Assembly: GCA_019090405.1 (NCBI GenBank)
Contig: JAHRVZ010000355.1
Location: 1-7,496 of the forward strand
Length of the DNA: 7,496 bases
From: Paracoccaceae bacterium
GTDB lineage: Bacteria; Pseudomonadota; Alphaproteobacteria; Rhodobacterales; Rhodobacteraceae
Direction of reading: 5' to 3'
In this document: positions 1-6,334 of the stretch, in pieces
Position numbering within the stretch: the first letter of the stretch is position 1
How the letters are laid out: every line of letters starts with the position of its first letter
Notes under the pieces: generated by a model
The model's input: only the letters and a program-made list of their open reading frames with translations
Told to the model about the DNA's origin: nothing
Databases searched by the model: none
Program-made: the position numbers and the translations under genes

Positions 1-2
1 CA

Positions 3-44
3 CCAGCGGCAACGCAGGACGAGCCGCCAGAAGCGGCTGAATAG
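3..44 (+). CDS. Possible C-terminal end of a convergent gene (partial)
   Basis: Reading the plus strand from base 3 gives thirteen sense codons (PAATQDEPPEAAE) and a TAG at 42-44, directly next to the rsmA stop at 45-47. An Ala/Pro/Glu-rich acidic ending is common for bacterial C-terminal tails, and tail-to-tail packing fits this dense region. The piece is far too short to assign a family, and it may be chance. Confidence 0.35.
   Translation, partial: PAATQDEPPEAAE
22..38. other. Short GC-rich hairpin past the rsmA stop
   Basis: AGCCGC (22-27) and GCGGCT (33-38) form a perfect six-base stem with a five-base loop, seven bases beyond the rsmA stop. No T-run follows on either strand, so it is not a typical intrinsic terminator. 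It could assist termination of the operon or be incidental to coding sequence on the plus strand. Confidence 0.25.
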
Positions 45-884
45 TCAGGTTTTGAGTGTTCGGGCCAAGGCGCAGAACCCTTCAAGCGGGATCTGTTCGG
101 CCCGATCTGTTGGTTTCAACCCTGCTGCAATCAGGCGGTCTTCGATATCAGGAGCAAAGCCCTTTAGGGCGGCGCGCAACATTTTGCGCCGCTGATTGAA
201 CGCTGCCGCAACCAGTTTTGACAGGGTTTCTGCATCCGCTGGAAACTTTGGTTCGGGCAGGGCCGTAAGCACGACCACTGCACTGGATACTTTTGGAGCC
301 GGGGTAAAAGCGTTGGGAGGCAGCGACATGACAATGCGCGCATCACACCGCCATTGCGCAAGGATCGCCAGACGCCCATAGGCCTTGCTGCCCGGTTGCG
401 CGACGATACGCTCGGCCACTTCGCGTTGAAACATCAGGGTCAGGCTTTGCCAGAACGGTGGCCAGTCTTTAGGCGTCAACCAGCGCACCAGCAGTTCAGT
501 CCCGATATTATAGGGCAGGTTGGCAGCAATCCGAATAGGCGCGGTCAGATGTGCCAGCGGGTCAATCTCAAGCGCATCGCCGTTGATGATCTCAACGCGG
601 CCGGGATAGGCTGCCGCGATCTGTTCCAGCGCCGGCATACAGCGCGCGTCCTTTTCCACGGCCAGTACTTTGCGCGCGCCTTCAGATAGCAGACCACGCG
701 TCAGCCCACCGGGGCCGGGGCCGATTTCCAGCACATCACAAGCGGATAAATCACCGGCCTGCCGCGCAATTTTGGCGGTCAGGTTCAGGTCCAGCAAAAA
801 GTTCTGACCCAGTGATTTACGCGCGGAAAGCTGGTGTTCGGCAATCACAGCACGCAGTGGTGGCAGATCGTCAATCGGACTCAT
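45..884 (-). CDS. rsmA: 16S rRNA (adenine1518-N6/adenine1519-N6)-dimethyltransferase RsmA
   Basis: RsmA (KsgA) uses S-adenosylmethionine to dimethylate two adjacent adenines in the helix-45 loop of 16S rRNA, late in small-subunit assembly. Loss of this activity is the classic cause of kasugamycin resistance. The 279-residue product has every expected motif: SLGQNFLLD (24-32), the SAM-binding glycine loop EIGPGPGGLT (53-62), the ribose-binding acidic residue in VEKD (76-79), GDAL (102-105), the catalytic NLPY (122-125), the MFQREVAERI helix (151-160), PKVSSAVV (197-204) and FNQRRKMLR (229-237) in the C-terminal domain. Length is normal. The ATG overlaps the pdxA stop as ATGA; no strong ribosome-binding site precedes it, so translation probably depends on pdxA. 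It is the last gene of the minus-strand run. Its stop abuts a stop on the opposite strand, consistent with the end of the operon. Confidence 0.97.
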   Translation of the reverse strand: MSPIDDLPPLRAVIAEHQLSARKSLGQNFLLDLNLTAKIARQAGDLSACDVLEIGPGPGGLTRGLLSEGARKVLAVEKDARCMPALEQIAAAYPGRVEIINGDALEIDPLAHLTAPIRIAANLPYNIGTELLVRWLTPKDWPPFWQSLTLMFQREVAERIVAQPGSKAYGRLAILAQWRCDARIVMSLPPNAFTPAPKVSSAVVVLTALPEPKFPADAETLSKLVAAAFNQRRKMLRAALKGFAPDIEDRLIAAGLKPTDRAEQIPLEGFCALARTLKT

Positions 885-1846
885 GTGTTTGCCGCCATTT
901 GCTGTGCCATTTTCAGAGACTGGATAAGGCTTGTTGGATTGGCGATGCCTTTGCCGGCAATATCAAACGCGGTGCCATGATCGGGCGAGGTCCGGATGAA
1001 TGGCAGACCCAGCGTGACGTTGACTCCGCGGTCAAAATCCAGCGTTTTGATCGGGATCAATGCCTGATCGTGATACATGCAGATCGCTGCATCATATCGG
1101 GCGCGGGCAGCGGCGTGAAACAGTGTATCCGCCGGATGCGGACCGCTAAGAGCGCAATATTGACCATTAAGGTCGGCAACCAAGTCATTGATCCAGTTCA
1201 GTTCTTCATGCCCCATAACACCGCCTTCGCCCGCATGCGGGTTCAGCCCGGCAATTGCGATGCGCGGATGCGAAATGGCGAATTGGGTCTTTAATCCTTG
1301 GGCGGTGATACGGATCGTCTGATGCAACAGTTCGGGCGTCAACGCCGTTGGCACGTCTTTGAGTGCTATGTGAATTGTCGCCGGGACGACGCGCAACTGG
1401 TCGCTGGCCAGCATCATTACGACGTGATCGCATTGTGCCAAAGCCGCAAGAAATTCGGTATGTCCGGGATATCCAAAACCAGCCCCGTCAACCAACACTT
1501 TCTTGTTGATGGGAGCGGTGCAAATGGCCGAAACCGCGCCGTCCTGCACCAGCGACACGGCCCGTTTGATCACATCAATGACACCCTGTGCATTGCGTGG
1601 GTCCGGTTGGCCCGGCGTCGCGGATGCTGCAAAGTTGTGGGTGAGCACAGGCAAGGCGTCGGCGCCAGGGTCGGCTGCCTCTGCCGGATTGCTAAGGAGT
1701 GTTATTGGCGTACCTTTGGGCAAGTGATGCGGGTCGCCGATCCAGACAAAAGGGCAGGAGCCCCGCAGTTCTTGCCAGGCCTTGAGCGCCAGTTCAGGTC
1801 CGACCCCGGCAGGTTCACCGCAGCAAAGCGCGATTGGCGCGCTCAT
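881..1846 (-). CDS. pdxA: 4-hydroxythreonine-4-phosphate dehydrogenase PdxA
   Basis: PdxA oxidises 4-phosphohydroxy-L-threonine with NAD(P)+. The product decarboxylates and is condensed by PdxJ with deoxyxylulose 5-phosphate to form pyridoxine phosphate, so this gene indicates the DXP-dependent vitamin B6 route. It is a cytosolic, metal-dependent homodimer. The 321 residues are close to the usual length of about 330. Family motifs are clear: GEPAGVGPELALKAW near the N-terminus (10-24), TAPINK (110-115), GYPGHTEFLA (125-134), LNPHAGEGG (201-209), MYHDQALIPIK (257-267) and TSPDHGTAFDIAG (286-298). His159, His204 and His259 match the metal-binding histidines of the E. coli enzyme (166, 211 and 266) with a constant offset of seven. 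The ATG overlaps the preceding surA stop as ATGA and has only a weak purine element, so coupling is likely. Its place between surA and rsmA marks it as the biosynthetic PdxA rather than a catabolic paralogue. Confidence 0.97.
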   Translation of the reverse strand: MSAPIALCCGEPAGVGPELALKAWQELRGSCPFVWIGDPHHLPKGTPITLLSNPAEAADPGADALPVLTHNFAASATPGQPDPRNAQGVIDVIKRAVSLVQDGAVSAICTAPINKKVLVDGAGFGYPGHTEFLAALAQCDHVVMMLASDQLRVVPATIHIALKDVPTALTPELLHQTIRITAQGLKTQFAISHPRIAIAGLNPHAGEGGVMGHEELNWINDLVADLNGQYCALSGPHPADTLFHAAARARYDAAICMYHDQALIPIKTLDFDRGVNVTLGLPFIRTSPDHGTAFDIAGKGIANPTSLIQSLKMAQQMAANT

Positions 1847-3099
1847 TTCTCGATGATCAGCGCATCCGCCTGCAATTGGTCAAGATAGCTGTCGGAAAAA
1901 GCATTCAGTCGCTGCTGGATCAAGCCATTGATCAGATCGGTGCGCACCTCGTCATCGCTGAGAACGGGTGAACGACCGCACAACATTAACAGGATCAAGT
2001 TCTGACCATTGCTGCTTGTCAAATTGGTCGATATTTCGCCTTCGTCCAGTTTAGCCAGCTCCAGTGCGATATCGCGTGGAATTTTATTGCTCGGCAGGCT
2101 TTCGCGTTCCAGCACTTCGGCGGGCTGATCTTTGGCGATACCGTAAAGGTCGTCGCATCTGTCAATATGATTGGATATTTCGGCCGCGGTTTTCAGCGCC
2201 GCTTCGGACCGCCCACCAGGAATATAATATTTGGCGTATTCTATAGCGGAATATTTAGGCGTACCTCCGGTGATTTCCTGAACATCACGCATCTGAAACA
2301 GCGCCACCGCATTCGGAAGCGAAATCGGGCTGGACACTTCGCCCGGACGCAATGCCAGTATTACAGGCCGCAAATCCGGTGGCAGGTTGGTGATCGGCAA
2401 CCAATCCATGCGTCCGCCATTGGTACGGGTATCTGTGGCAGAGTACTGAGCCGCTGCGTTGGCGAAATCCTCGACGCTGGTGATTTTGGCCAATTGGTCC
2501 ACCAGTTCTTCGACCTGCGGTGCGTTTTGTGCGTTGATCGGGATGATAATTTCCGACAGCAGCACTCTCATGCCGCCGCCATTGCCTACGCGCCCCAACG
2601 CACGATCAATTTCGGCATCGTCTGGCCGTGACCGGCTTAGGAACCGGGCGCGGACAAAATCACCCCATTCCAACGAAACCTGAATAAAATCACGAAACGT
2701 CTCGGGTTCGACACCGCCTTCGCTAAGGGCTTTGATAAGTTGTTCGTCAGTCATATTTGCCTGTTTTGCAAATTTCTGGATCGCGACTTTGATGTCATCT
2801 GACGTGGCTTTGATGCCGGCTTCGCGGGTGGCCTGGTTCTTTAGGCGATCTTTCATCAACTCTGTGCGGGCGGTCTCAACCGGGTCTCCGGGATTGCGCA
2901 ACAGCCGGTACAATTGGGCACGCTGTTCGATTTCGTAATTGGTGACCACATTCGTATTAACGATAATGGCAGGTGCAAACAGGCCTTGGGCTTGCGCATT
3001 ATGAGATATGAGACTGGCAATGATCACCATTGGCAGAACCAAAGAAAATTTCACAATTCGGGACATGTTTAACGGGGGGGTAGATATGTTTAACTGCAT
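1843..3099 (-). CDS. surA: SurA-type periplasmic chaperone, parvulin-like
   Basis: This is a periplasmic chaperone of the SurA/parvulin family, expected to escort outer-membrane beta-barrels such as LptD to the Bam machinery. The 418 residues read as: signal peptide ending AQA at 35-37; SurA N-terminal helical domain (about 43-160, with IIVNTNVVTNYEIEQR and KQANMTDEQL); parvulin-like domain (about 177-276, with EDFANAAAQYS, GGRMDWL and ALRPGEVSSPI); a second, degenerate parvulin-like segment (about 283-376, with LAKLDEGEIS); and the C-terminal helix (about 380-415) that completes the SurA core. The usual parvulin histidines are absent: the first strand reads VLLSEIIIPI and the last ALFQMRDV, so isomerase activity is doubtful. 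Cys315 and Cys374 are the only cysteines. Two starts are possible. The ATG at 3099 has AGG five bases upstream; the ATG at 3066 also gives a good signal peptide but has no ribosome-binding site. The gene overlaps lptD by ten bases, and its stop overlaps the pdxA start as ATGA. Confidence 0.9.
   Translation of the reverse strand: MQLNISTPPLNMSRIVKFSLVLPMVIIASLISHNAQAQGLFAPAIIVNTNVVTNYEIEQRAQLYRLLRNPGDPVETARTELMKDRLKNQATREAGIKATSDDIKVAIQKFAKQANMTDEQLIKALSEGGVEPETFRDFIQVSLEWGDFVRARFLSRSRPDDAEIDRALGRVGNGGGMRVLLSEIIIPINAQNAPQVEELVDQLAKITSVEDFANAAAQYSATDTRTNGGRMDWLPITNLPPDLRPVILALRPGEVSSPISLPNAVALFQMRDVQEITGGTPKYSAIEYAKYYIPGGRSEAALKTAAEISNHIDRCDDLYGIAKDQPAEVLERESLPSNKIPRDIALELAKLDEGEISTNLTSSNGQNLILLMLCGRSPVLSDDEVRTDLINGLIQQRLNAFSDSYLDQLQADALIIEK
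3065..3094. repeat. 9-base direct repeat flanking a C7 tract at the lptD/surA junction
   Basis: ATGTTTAAC occurs at 3065-3073 and again at 3086-3094, a period of 21 bases. Between them, at 3074-3080, lies a run of seven G on the plus strand (seven C in the coding sense). The repeat units contain the alternative surA ATG (3066-3064 partly) and the lptD stop codon. The repeat may be a small local duplication. The homopolymer lies in frame between the two candidate surA starts. Confidence 0.75.
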
Positions 3100-5240
3100 G
3101 ATCGCCTGTATTTTTCTGTTCCGCTCGCGACGGAAAATCCGCGCAAGGCTATGCCAAACCTGAAATCAGTAGTGGGCTCAACACTTGTTGAAGATGTATA
3201 GCGTCGCTTTACTGAAAGGTCGAATTCAATACACTCATTTTGATAGACAAGACCAAGCCCCGCCGTTGTAGCCCTTGTGTCGGCAATATCATAGCGCACA
3301 TTGGCATTGGCGGTCCAGAATGGAGTGATCGCATAATCACCATCAAACCAGACTTCAGAGACACGACTGTCGCGACCTTCCCGAGCGTCCGGTTCCAGCC
3401 AAAGGTAGGTTCCGCTGATCTGCATCCGCTTGCCGGTCCAATCGCCCCTTAGCTCGGCTTTGGAAAGGCTGAAATTGTTGTCAAGCAGGGTATGCGCCGT
3501 CAAGGACAGCCCCTTGTCCAACTTCAACTGGCCCCCAAGCACAAAGTCGGATGTAGTCCCGGAAAGACCGGACGAGGTGGTGAATGCCGGGTCATCCAGG
3601 CTGCGGAATACCTGACCGGCACTGGCAAAAGCCTGCCAACCAGAAGGGGCCACCCGCGTCCAGTTTAATCCATAGACGAATGTCGCCCCCTGTTCGCGGC
3701 GATCGTAAGCGGGAAACCGCGACATCGACAACAGATTGCCCTGATCAAATTCGACAAAGCGGCTTTCGTCGTCGGGCACGTCGCCGCCGTTCACATCTGC
3801 CCAGCCAATCTGCATGACCGGTTCAAGAAAATGTGTGGCTCCGCTGGCGGCAACACGGGTCATCGGGTAGCTGAATTTCAAGGATGTGCTGGGGGTCGTG
3901 CGGGTGACAGGTTCAGGGTATAACGGGTCGTGTGATATGTTGAAATGATCTAATGCAACACCAGCGGTGAAATCGGCACGCACCCCATAGGGCAATATCC
4001 AGTTGCGCAGCCAGTTCAGCTCGACCGTGGTGCGTTCAACATCGCGCCCATCCGTTGGAACACTTGAACTGCGGTAATGACCGTGAATATCCAGCCCAAG
4101 CCGGATTTCGCCACCAACAGAAGTAGGATGGAACCGATGTTGATACCGCGCGTCGGCCACCAGATTGGGTTGGGTCGCGTTGTCATCGCTATCACGCAAT
4201 GACTTGAAATGGATCAGGTTGGCCTGAAAAGCACTGTCGCGGTTGACGCGAGTCAGGGCGACCTCGCTTTGCAGGCGGTCACTGTCGGGCAGGCCATAGT
4301 CGACAAGATAGGCATTGTCAGAAACCGCCTGAATGTCAAAACTCAGTTCAAAATCGTTTTGTAAGGAAAACAATCCTTCCCCAAACAAATAGCCACGGTC
4401 TTTTCCCGGGATCAGATCATCACGGGTATAAGCACCTTCAAAAATATAGCTGCCGCGCTTGAATGCCTGACGATAGCGAAAATCCAATGTACGGGTATTC
4501 GGCGACAGGTATGGCGCAAGAGTCAGGTCAGCGTGGTCACCTAACTGAAAGAAATATGGGACACGCACGCCGGTGCCCAATTGGTTTGTTGTACGTATCG
4601 ACGGGATCAGAAAACCATTAGAGCGCTTGAGCGTTGGATCGGGCAGGCGTAAATAAGGCCAGTAAAACACCGGGACGTCCAGTACCTGCAATTGTGCTTC
4701 TTCAAAATAAAGCTGCTGTTCCAATTGGTCATGAATCACCCGGTTGGCGCGAATTTGCCAAAGCGGCGGTTTGCCATTTTCGCAAATATGACAAGAGGTT
4801 ACTGCCGTTTTATCAAGCCGAGTGTAGCGCCCGCCAACGCGGGTCATAAGGACGCTTGCCAGTTGCAATTGCTGATCCAGTACCAGACGGGCCCCTGTCA
4901 GGATGCCGTTTTGCAATTCTGCGTCCAATTCCGCTGCGCTGGCCAATATCGTGCTGGCTCCGCCCTGATCAATGCGGATCGGTCCCTCAATCGAAAGCTC
5001 TCCACTGGCGCGATCAAAGGTGATACGACTGGCCTGCAGCCGAATATCGCCGCTAAAGGCCTCTACATTGCCCTCGGCTATCAATTTGCTGTCTTTTGTT
5101 AGAAAAACGCGATCTGCCACCAATATTGCCGGCGCAACCGTGGTGTCATCGCTTTGCGCCAGCCCGACAAAAGGCAACGCGATTGCCAGCAGCAATGCAA
5201 GAAGGCCAGAGCGAACAGCAAGAGGGAACTGGCGTGTCAT
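3090..5240 (-). CDS. lptD: LPS-assembly protein LptD (outer-membrane LPS translocon)
   Basis: LptD (formerly Imp/OstA) forms the outer-membrane barrel that, with the lipoprotein LptE, puts LPS into the outer leaflet. The 716-residue product has a signal peptide (1-28; basic MTRQ start, hydrophobic 11-27, cleavage probably after GLA). An OstA/LptA-like jellyroll domain follows at about 38-135 (LIAEGNVE, RITFDRASGELS), then a long beta-rich barrel domain from about 215 to 702 with many alternating aromatic strands. The motif around 150-197 (a CHIC segment, then PLWQIRA, then FYWPYLRLP) is typical of the domain junction in LptD. There are exactly four cysteines: 150, 153, 670 and 715. E. coli LptD also has four and needs inter-domain disulfides, so equivalent bonds are inferred here. 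The start has GGAGG four bases upstream and overlaps the lptG stop as ATGA. The last ten bases overlap the first ATG of the surA-type gene. It is somewhat shorter than the E. coli protein (784 residues). No lptE is in the window. Confidence 0.96.
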   Translation of the reverse strand: MTRQFPLAVRSGLLALLLAIALPFVGLAQSDDTTVAPAILVADRVFLTKDSKLIAEGNVEAFSGDIRLQASRITFDRASGELSIEGPIRIDQGGASTILASAAELDAELQNGILTGARLVLDQQLQLASVLMTRVGGRYTRLDKTAVTSCHICENGKPPLWQIRANRVIHDQLEQQLYFEEAQLQVLDVPVFYWPYLRLPDPTLKRSNGFLIPSIRTTNQLGTGVRVPYFFQLGDHADLTLAPYLSPNTRTLDFRYRQAFKRGSYIFEGAYTRDDLIPGKDRGYLFGEGLFSLQNDFELSFDIQAVSDNAYLVDYGLPDSDRLQSEVALTRVNRDSAFQANLIHFKSLRDSDDNATQPNLVADARYQHRFHPTSVGGEIRLGLDIHGHYRSSSVPTDGRDVERTTVELNWLRNWILPYGVRADFTAGVALDHFNISHDPLYPEPVTRTTPSTSLKFSYPMTRVAASGATHFLEPVMQIGWADVNGGDVPDDESRFVEFDQGNLLSMSRFPAYDRREQGATFVYGLNWTRVAPSGWQAFASAGQVFRSLDDPAFTTSSGLSGTTSDFVLGGQLKLDKGLSLTAHTLLDNNFSLSKAELRGDWTGKRMQISGTYLWLEPDAREGRDSRVSEVWFDGDYAITPFWTANANVRYDIADTRATTAGLGLVYQNECIEFDLSVKRRYTSSTSVEPTTDFRFGIALRGFSVASGTEKYRRSCS
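3105..3107 (-). promoter_or_regulatory. Weak ribosome-binding site favouring the first surA start
   Basis: AGG within CAGGCGAT on the minus strand lies five bases before the ATG at 3099-3097, inside the lptD C-terminal codons. The alternative ATG at 3066 is preceded by a C-rich run with no Shine-Dalgarno element, so the longer start is preferred. Coupling to lptD termination could still deliver ribosomes to either start. Confidence 0.4.
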
Positions 5241-6334
5241 CCATCCTCCGCATGAAGCAAAAGACCGATGGTCAAAAGGATCGCTGCAAGCGGCGGCGCC
5301 CAGGCGGCCAGAGCCACGGGAATTTGGCCATTTTCACCCAAAATCTGGGCAAAGTTGCGCACAAAGTACAACGCAAACCCCAACAGAACAGCCGTCAACA
5401 CAGACACGCCAGTGCCACCAAAACGTGTGTGACGCATGGTGAATGCAGCCCCGACCAGAACCATCGCCATCAAGAACAATGGGCGGGCCAGTTCGACCTG
5501 GAACCAGACTTCGTATTGTTTGGTGGCAAATCCTGACTGGGCAAGGTCGCGAATGCGTTCGGGCAGATCATAGATTGAGATACTGGACGAACGCCCAAGA
5601 CTTTCGCGGATACGTTCACTGGTCAGTGTTGTCGGAATCCGTAGCTGTTTCAAGGTCTCAGCCGCTGTTTCCGGGTTCTGACTGCCATCTAACGGCCAGG
5701 TCTTGACCTGTTGCAGCAGCCAGTATTCATCCTGCAATTGCGCGCTGGTGGCATAAATACGTTCCACCGGGCTGCCTTCGGCCCCATAGGTCAGGATTGT
5801 GACGCCAAACATAGTGCTGGTTTCAGAACTATAGCCGGTGGCGTGGATCACAGATTGCCCCTTGGCGTCACCCTGACGTAACCACAATCCTTCACCGCTT
5901 AGCGATAGGGTGGTGGTCCCACCTGTGCGGTAGCTGTCATAAAGTTGTTGGTAACGGTTGGATGTCGCTGCAACGATCGGGTTCAAGGTGGTGACGGCGA
6001 ATATCCCGATGACCATTGCCACCGCCAACGGTGCAGCCAAGGCGCGAATGCCTGATCTTCCGGTGGCGCGGGTCACCACCAATTCACTGCTGCGGGCCAA
6101 GCCGATAAACAGCACAATCGTCGACAAGATCATCAGCAACGGCAAGATTTTGCTGATCGCCCCTGGCGCACCAAGCAACATCAGCTGAAACAATTGTCCA
6201 AAGCTAACATCGTGATCTTCAAACCGACGTATCTGTTCTATCATATCAATCAGCATGATCAGCGTCAGAAAGACTGCGCCGATCAGCAGGAAACTTTGCG
6301 CAAAGCGGCGGGCGAAATAGCGGTCAAGTATCAT
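5237..6334 (-). CDS. lptG: LPS export ABC transporter permease LptG
   Basis: LptG is the second permease subunit of LptB2FG and works as a heterodimer with LptF in the inner membrane. The product from this start is 365 residues, the usual size. Hydrophobic segments lie at about 12-31, 51-79, 98-119, 283-300, 308-327 and 341-360, with a periplasmic jellyroll region (about 125-275) between the third and fourth. RSSELVVTRATG (81-92) is the coupling-helix motif facing LptB. The pair Arg36-Arg37 after the first segment aligns, from memory, with the LPS-contacting Lys40-Lys41 of E. coli LptG. The ATG at 6334 overlaps the lptF stop as ATGA, has a GAGG ribosome-binding site seven bases upstream, and gives the family N-terminus MILDRYFARRF. 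A longer in-frame ATG at 6466 would add 44 unrelated residues overlapping lptF and is rejected. The stop overlaps the lptD start, so LPS extraction and insertion genes are coupled. Confidence 0.95.
   Translation of the reverse strand: MILDRYFARRFAQSFLLIGAVFLTLIMLIDMIEQIRRFEDHDVSFGQLFQLMLLGAPGAISKILPLLMILSTIVLFIGLARSSELVVTRATGRSGIRALAAPLAVAMVIGIFAVTTLNPIVAATSNRYQQLYDSYRTGGTTTLSLSGEGLWLRQGDAKGQSVIHATGYSSETSTMFGVTILTYGAEGSPVERIYATSAQLQDEYWLLQQVKTWPLDGSQNPETAAETLKQLRIPTTLTSERIRESLGRSSSISIYDLPERIRDLAQSGFATKQYEVWFQVELARPLFLMAMVLVGAAFTMRHTRFGGTGVSVLTAVLLGFALYFVRNFAQILGENGQIPVALAAWAPPLAAILLTIGLLLHAEDG
5245..5249 (-). promoter_or_regulatory. Ribosome-binding site of lptD
   Basis: GGAGG on the minus strand, four bases before the ATG at 5240-5238, is the best Shine-Dalgarno match in the operon. 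It sits in the last codons of lptG, suggesting that lptD is translated efficiently even without coupling. Confidence 0.6.

Noticed and set aside
812..1888. Two long plus-strand open frames (812-1294 and 1298-1888) antisense to pdxA and the surA end
   Set aside because: They lie opposite a gene with full PdxA family motifs, their translations have low-complexity, Arg/Cys/His-rich composition typical of antisense shadow frames, and neither shows a convincing ribosome-binding site.
3065..3094. Possible CtrA-type paired TTAA site at the lptD/surA junction
   Set aside because: Two TTAA elements are present, but they are 17 bases apart rather than the seven expected for a CtrA box.
1873..4729. Recurring CAATTGG words (for example at 1873, 2491, 4578 and 4722)
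   Set aside because: They fall inside codons for Asn, Gln, Leu or Trp without regular spacing or flanking similarity, so they look like ordinary codon use and not a repeat family or binding site.
4972..5536. Plus-strand open frames of 146 and 156 codons antisense to the lptD/lptG junction
   Set aside because: They overlap each other in different frames and lie opposite two confidently assigned genes; nothing resembles a known protein, and they are best explained as shadow frames.
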